Positions 60,541 to 64,000 of a DNA stretch of 64,000 nt are shown here, in pieces. The notes beneath the pieces are model-generated. The model was not told the DNA's origin, searched no databases, and worked only from the letters and a program-made list of their open reading frames with translations. Location: positions 96,809-160,808 of the forward strand of contig JAFRUO010000012.1 in the NCBI GenBank assembly GCA_017438845.1. Reading direction: 5' to 3'. This DNA comes from Clostridia bacterium. Its GTDB lineage: Bacteria; Bacillota; Clostridia; Oscillospirales; Acutalibacteraceae. Positions within the stretch are counted from its first letter, which is position 1. The number at the start of each line of letters is the position of its first letter. Position numbers and translations under genes: made by a program.

Positions 60541-61569
60541 ATGAAAAAAGCCGATTTTTATTACGATTTGCCGAAAGAATTAATCGCTCAGACGCCGATT
60601 GAGCCGAGAGACGCCTCAAGAATGATGGTCTTAAGCCGAGATGAGAATAAAATTGAACACAGATATTTCTATGATATTGCCGATTATTTAGAGCCCGGCG
60701 ACTGCCTTGTGCTTAACAACACCAAGGTTTTACCCGCACGTCTTTACGGTGTGAAGGAAGAAACGGGAGCGCACGTTGAATTTCTTATGCTCAGCCAGAA
60801 GGAAAACGATGTCTGGGAGGTAATCACGGGCCCCGGAAGGCGAGCAAAGAAGGGTGCAAGGTTTTCCTTCGGCGACGGTATTTTAAAAGCCGAGATTACC
60901 GAAGTTCTTGACAACGGCAACAGACTTGCAAAATTCAGTTATAACGGAAACAACATATTCGATGTTCTCGACCGTGTCGGTGAGATGCCGCTTCCGCATT
61001 ACATAACCGAGAAGCTGACCGATAAGGACCGCTATCAGACAGTTTATGCAAAGGAGTTAGGCTCAGCCGCAGCCCCGACAGCAGGGCTTCATTTTACCGA
61101 CGGTATTCTTAAAAAGCTAAAAGAAAAAGGTATCAAAATCGCATATGTAACACTGCACGTAGGAATCGGTACCTTCCGACCCGTAAAGGCAGAAAACATT
61201 GAGGACCATAAAATGCACTCGGAGCATTATTATTTGCCAAAGGAAACTGCCGATATTATCAACGAAACAAAGCAGAACGGAAAAAGGGTAATCTGCGTCG
61301 GTACAACAAGCTGCAGAACTCTTGAAAGCGTAGCAAGCTTTCAAGGAAAAATATGTGAGGCAGAGGGCAATACCAATATTTTCATTTACCCGGGATATGA
61401 ATTTAAGGTAATGGATGGGCTTTTAACTAATTTCCACCTACCCGAAAGCACATTGATTATGCTTGTTTCGGCATTTTATAACAGAGAAAAAGTACTTAAT
61501 GCATATAATGAAGCCGTAAAAGAAAGGTACAGATTCTTTTCCTTCGGTGACTGTATGCTGATTATATAA
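60541..61569 (+). CDS. queA: S-adenosylmethionine:tRNA ribosyltransferase-isomerase
   Basis: 342 residues. Transfers the ribosyl part of SAM to preQ1-tRNA in queuosine synthesis. The opening [27 protein letters not shown] is diagnostic; [37 protein letters not shown] and [25 protein letters not shown] follow. [10 protein letters not shown] and [17 protein letters not shown] close it. Next gene is tgt, the preceding step, 11 bases away, so they form a two-gene unit. TAGGAG ribosome site. Divergent from the asd operon across a 156-base AT-rich gap. Confidence 0.97.
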   Translation: MKKADFYYDLPKELIAQTPIEPRDASRMMVLSRDENKIEHRYFYDIADYLEPGDCLVLNNTKVLPARLYGVKEETGAHVEFLMLSQKENDVWEVITGPGRRAKKGARFSFGDGILKAEITEVLDNGNRLAKFSYNGNNIFDVLDRVGEMPLPHYITEKLTDKDRYQTVYAKELGSAAAPTAGLHFTDGILKKLKEKGIKIAYVTLHVGIGTFRPVKAENIEDHKMHSEHYYLPKETADIINETKQNGKRVICVGTTSCRTLESVASFQGKICEAEGNTNIFIYPGYEFKVMDGLLTNFHLPESTLIMLVSAFYNREKVLNAYNEAVKERYRFFSFGDCMLII

Positions 61570-61580
61570 CGGAGAACAAT

Positions 61581-62711
61581 ATGTATAAGCTAATTAAAAA
61601 ACAAGGTGACGCAAGAAGGGGAGAGTTTACCACCGTGCACGGTACGGTGCAGACCCCTGCGTTTATGAACGTAGCAACCTGCGGCGCTATCAAAGGCGCA
61701 GTATCGGCTTTTGATTTAAAAGAAATCGGCTGTCAGGTTCAGCTTTGCAACACTTATCATCTGCACGTCAGACCGGGTGACGGGCTTGTAAAAGAGCTCG
61801 GCGGTATTCATTTCTTCACACGCTGGGACGGTCCTATACTTACCGACAGCGGCGGTTTTCAGGTTTTCTCTCTTGCAAAGCTTCGCAGAATTAAAGAAGA
61901 GGGCGTATTCTTTAACTCTCACGTTGACGGCAGACATATTTTTATGGGTCCCGAGGAAAGTATGCAAATTCAGTCAAACCTCGGCTCAACAATAGCTATG
62001 GCTTTTGACGAATGTGTTGAAAACCCCTGTGAATACAAATATGCTAAGGAAGCCGCAGACCGCACTGTCAGATGGCTTAAACGCTGTAAGACGGAAATGC
62101 AACGGCTTAATGCTTTAGATGATACAATCAATAAAAATCAGCTATTATTCGGCATAAATCAAGGCTGTACATACAGTGATTTAAGAATTGATAATATGAA
62201 GGAAATTGCCGAGCTTGACCTTGACGGATATGCTATCGGCGGACTTGCCGTCGGCGAGCCCAAAGAGGTAATGTATGAGATTATTTCCGCAGTTGAGCCC
62301 TTTGCGCCGAAGGACAAAATCCGTTATCTTATGGGCGTAGGAACACCCGGAAACATTATTGAAGGGGTTTCAAGAGGCGTTGACCTGTTTGACTGCGTAA
62401 TGCCTTCAAGAAACGCAAGGCACGGACATCTGTTTACACATCAGGGCATAATCAATATCAGCAACGAAAAATACTTAAAGGATACCTCACCGATTGAAGA
62501 GGGATGTCAGTGTCCGACCTGCCGCAATTTTTCCAGGGCGTATATAAGGCACCTGTTTAAGGCAAAGGAAATGCTTGCCATGCGCCTTTGCGTTATGCAC
62601 AATCTGTACTTTTATAATATGCTCATGCAGGAAATCCGTGACGCTCTCGACAGCGACCGCTTCGACGAATTCAGAAAACAGTATGTTGATTTACTTGACA
62701 CGAGAATATAA
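61581..62711 (+). CDS. tgt: queuine tRNA-ribosyltransferase
   Basis: 376 residues. Exchanges G34 of Tyr/His/Asn/Asp tRNAs for preQ1. ARRGEFTTVHGTVQTPAFMNVATCGAIK begins the barrel; LTDSGGFQVFSL has the first catalytic Asp; GGLAVGEPKEVMYE and PSRNARHGHLFT follow; the zinc site is CQCPTCRNFSRAYIRHLFKAKEMLAMRLCVMHN (Cys x3 and His). Placed immediately after queA. No terminator could be identified before the next gene's promoter region. Confidence 0.97.
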   Translation: MYKLIKKQGDARRGEFTTVHGTVQTPAFMNVATCGAIKGAVSAFDLKEIGCQVQLCNTYHLHVRPGDGLVKELGGIHFFTRWDGPILTDSGGFQVFSLAKLRRIKEEGVFFNSHVDGRHIFMGPEESMQIQSNLGSTIAMAFDECVENPCEYKYAKEAADRTVRWLKRCKTEMQRLNALDDTINKNQLLFGINQGCTYSDLRIDNMKEIAELDLDGYAIGGLAVGEPKEVMYEIISAVEPFAPKDKIRYLMGVGTPGNIIEGVSRGVDLFDCVMPSRNARHGHLFTHQGIINISNEKYLKDTSPIEEGCQCPTCRNFSRAYIRHLFKAKEMLAMRLCVMHNLYFYNMLMQEIRDALDSDRFDEFRKQYVDLLDTRI

Positions 62712-62774
62712 ATACAGTTAAATTTCTGCACACTATTTTGTAATTTAATAATAATATAAAGGAGGTTGGATTAA

Positions 62775-64000
62775 ATGAAAAACACAAAAGTTAGAAAATC
62801 ACTGTCAATTTTACTGTCGCTGATAATGATTTTGTCCACTCTATCAATGCTGACAGTTACAGGCTTTGCGGCTACAAGTGGAAACTTTGAATATTCTATA
62901 TCAAACAGCAAAGCCACTATAACAAAATACAGAGGAAACGCATCGAGTATTTCTGTTCCGTCAAACCTTGGCGGATATACTGTTGCAAGTATAGGCAATT
63001 ATGCATTTTCCAGTTGCACCTCACTTACAAGTATAACAATCTCAAACAGTGTTACTAGTATTGGGGAAGGTGCATTTTACTGGTGCGACTCGCTTAAAAG
63101 CATAACAATCCCCAATAGTGTTACAAGTATAGGTAGCGATGCATTTGCTAATTGTTACTCACTTACTAGCATAACAATCCCCAATAGTGTTATAAGTATA
63201 GGTAGAGGTGCATTTTTTTCTTGTTACTCACTTACTAGCATAACAATCCCCAATAGTGTTATAAGTATAGGAGAAGATACATTTAAATACTGCAACTCGC
63301 TTAAAAAAATAGAAGTTAACAGTAATAATAAAAACTACAGTTCCGTAGACGGCGTTTTATTTAATAAAGATAAAACAGATTTAATAAAATATCCTGCGGG
63401 AAAAAAGAATTCAATCTATGTAATCCCCAACAGTGTCATAAGTATATGTAGATATGCATTTTTCGAATGCACCTCGCTTACAAGCGTAACAGTCCCCAAC
63501 AGCGTTACAAGTATAGGTGATGCCGCATTTAGAGATTGCACCTCGCTTATAAGTATAACAATACCCGACAGCGTTGTAAGTATAGGTGATCGTGCATTTT
63601 ATTATTGTCCATCACTTACAAGCGTAATTATATCAAACGGCGTTAAAAATATTGGTTATTTGGCATTTTTTGAATGTACCTCGCTTACAAGCATAGTTAT
63701 TCCTGAAAGTGTTAAGAGTATTGAGGAATACGCATATGGTTATTGGGATGATAGTTATAGTAAAATAAAAGGTGCATCAATAGTCGGTGTCAAAGGGTCT
63801 GAAGCCGAAAGATACGCCAAGGCAAACAACATTCCTTTTTATGAAATCGGCACCTTCCCGGATGTCAAACAGGGATCTTGGTATTATGATTCTGTATATT
63901 ATGTCTCCAAAAAAGGCTATATAACAGGTTATGCAAACGGAAAGTTCGGACCGAGCGATAACCTTAAACGTCAGGATTTCGTTTGCATACTTGCAAGAAT
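62775..64000 (+). CDS. BspA-like leucine-rich repeat protein with SLH domain (3' end outside window)
   Basis: At least 408 residues in one frame, open to the window end. Ribosome site GGAGG at 62761-62765. Signal peptide (about 1-32, ending TGFAA). Then 23-residue BspA-type repeats such as SVTSIGEGAFYWCDSLKSITIPN, about nine of them, interrupted near 180-210 by a break (NNKNYSSVDGVLFNKDKTDLIKYPAGKK) that is also found in the broken homologue at 6866-8833. The final part starts an SLH domain (FPDVKQGSWYYDSVYYVSKKGYITGYANG, then LKRQDFVCILAR). It is a cell-wall-bound surface protein, perhaps for adhesion. Two repeats share 51 identical bases (63152-63202 and 63221-63271). Confidence 0.9.
   Translation, partial: MKNTKVRKSLSILLSLIMILSTLSMLTVTGFAATSGNFEYSISNSKATITKYRGNASSISVPSNLGGYTVASIGNYAFSSCTSLTSITISNSVTSIGEGAFYWCDSLKSITIPNSVTSIGSDAFANCYSLTSITIPNSVISIGRGAFFSCYSLTSITIPNSVISIGEDTFKYCNSLKKIEVNSNNKNYSSVDGVLFNKDKTDLIKYPAGKKNSIYVIPNSVISICRYAFFECTSLTSVTVPNSVTSIGDAAFRDCTSLISITIPDSVVSIGDRAFYYCPSLTSVIISNGVKNIGYLAFFECTSLTSIVIPESVKSIEEYAYGYWDDSYSKIKGASIVGVKGSEAERYAKANNIPFYEIGTFPDVKQGSWYYDSVYYVSKKGYITGYANGKFGPSDNLKRQDFVCILAR

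Noticed and set aside
63000..63300. CRISPR-like or noncoding tandem repeat
   Set aside because: The 69-base period is 23 codons of BspA-type leucine-rich repeats in an open frame.

Overview
The window looks like chromosomal DNA from an anaerobic, low-to-medium GC Clostridia-type Firmicute, most likely a gut Oscillospirales/Ruminococcaceae-like species. Signs are strong AGGAGG ribosome sites, TTG/GTG starts, sigma-A type promoters (TTGNNN-17-TATAAT), BspA-like leucine-rich repeat proteins with S-layer homology (SLH) domains, an M-box and a ZTP riboswitch, formate-tetrahydrofolate ligase and oxygen-sensitive 2-hydroxyacyl-CoA dehydratase-type iron-sulfur proteins. No phage, transposase or CRISPR array was seen. 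The assignment is inference from gene content only.

Layout. 1-1.4 kb: end of cytidine deaminase and pyrimidine-nucleoside phosphorylase (pyrimidine salvage). 1.5-6.7 kb: the most unusual locus, a six-gene operon with a CooC-like ATPase, two HgdB/HgdA-like iron-sulfur proteins, their HgdC-like ATP-driven activator, a 52-residue membrane protein and a stand-alone protein resembling the middle domain of acetyl-CoA synthase (AcsB/CdhC) without its A-cluster domain. 6.6-8.8 kb (minus): a small basic protein and a BspA-like/SLH surface-protein gene broken by three frame changes. 8.9-10.7 kb: thyA-folA-thioredoxin. 10.9 kb: tRNA-Ser followed by an unusual tRNA-tail repeat. 11-18.2 kb: peptide-binding lipoprotein, VanZ-like, DUF1015, YchF, tRNA-Arg, NfeD-like, SPFH and DUF2974 proteins. 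18.2-20 kb: M-box riboswitch, a second folded RNA/small ORF, and mgtE.

20-33.8 kb: a purine operon behind a ZTP riboswitch: purE, purC, a purF without its N-terminal cysteine, purM, an FNT-family formate channel, purN, a PurO-like IMP cyclohydrolase, a free-standing AICAR transformylase, purD, single-chain purL and fhs. Formate uptake plus Fhs would feed the formyl-transfer steps. purB, purK and purA are not in the window.

33.8-37.6 kb: trmB, dCMP deaminase, an oxidoreductase, a zinc-ribbon protein and a histidine phosphatase. 37.7-47.2 kb: carbohydrate use (GPH sugar symporter, GH36 alpha-galactosidase, phosphohexomutase, NifU-like protein, GH38 alpha-mannosidase) with tRNA-Leu and a second tRNA-tail repeat at 39.8-40.0 kb. 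47.4-53.0 kb: xanthine phosphoribosyltransferase and a BMP-type nucleoside ABC transporter, linking to purine salvage. 53.1-57.1 kb: a two-domain surface metallophosphoesterase and an AbrB-like regulator. 57.1-60.4 kb (minus): asd-dapA-dapB and a free-standing ACT protein (lysine/diaminopimelate synthesis). 60.5-62.7 kb: queA-tgt (queuosine). 62.8-64 kb: an intact BspA-like/SLH protein running off the end.
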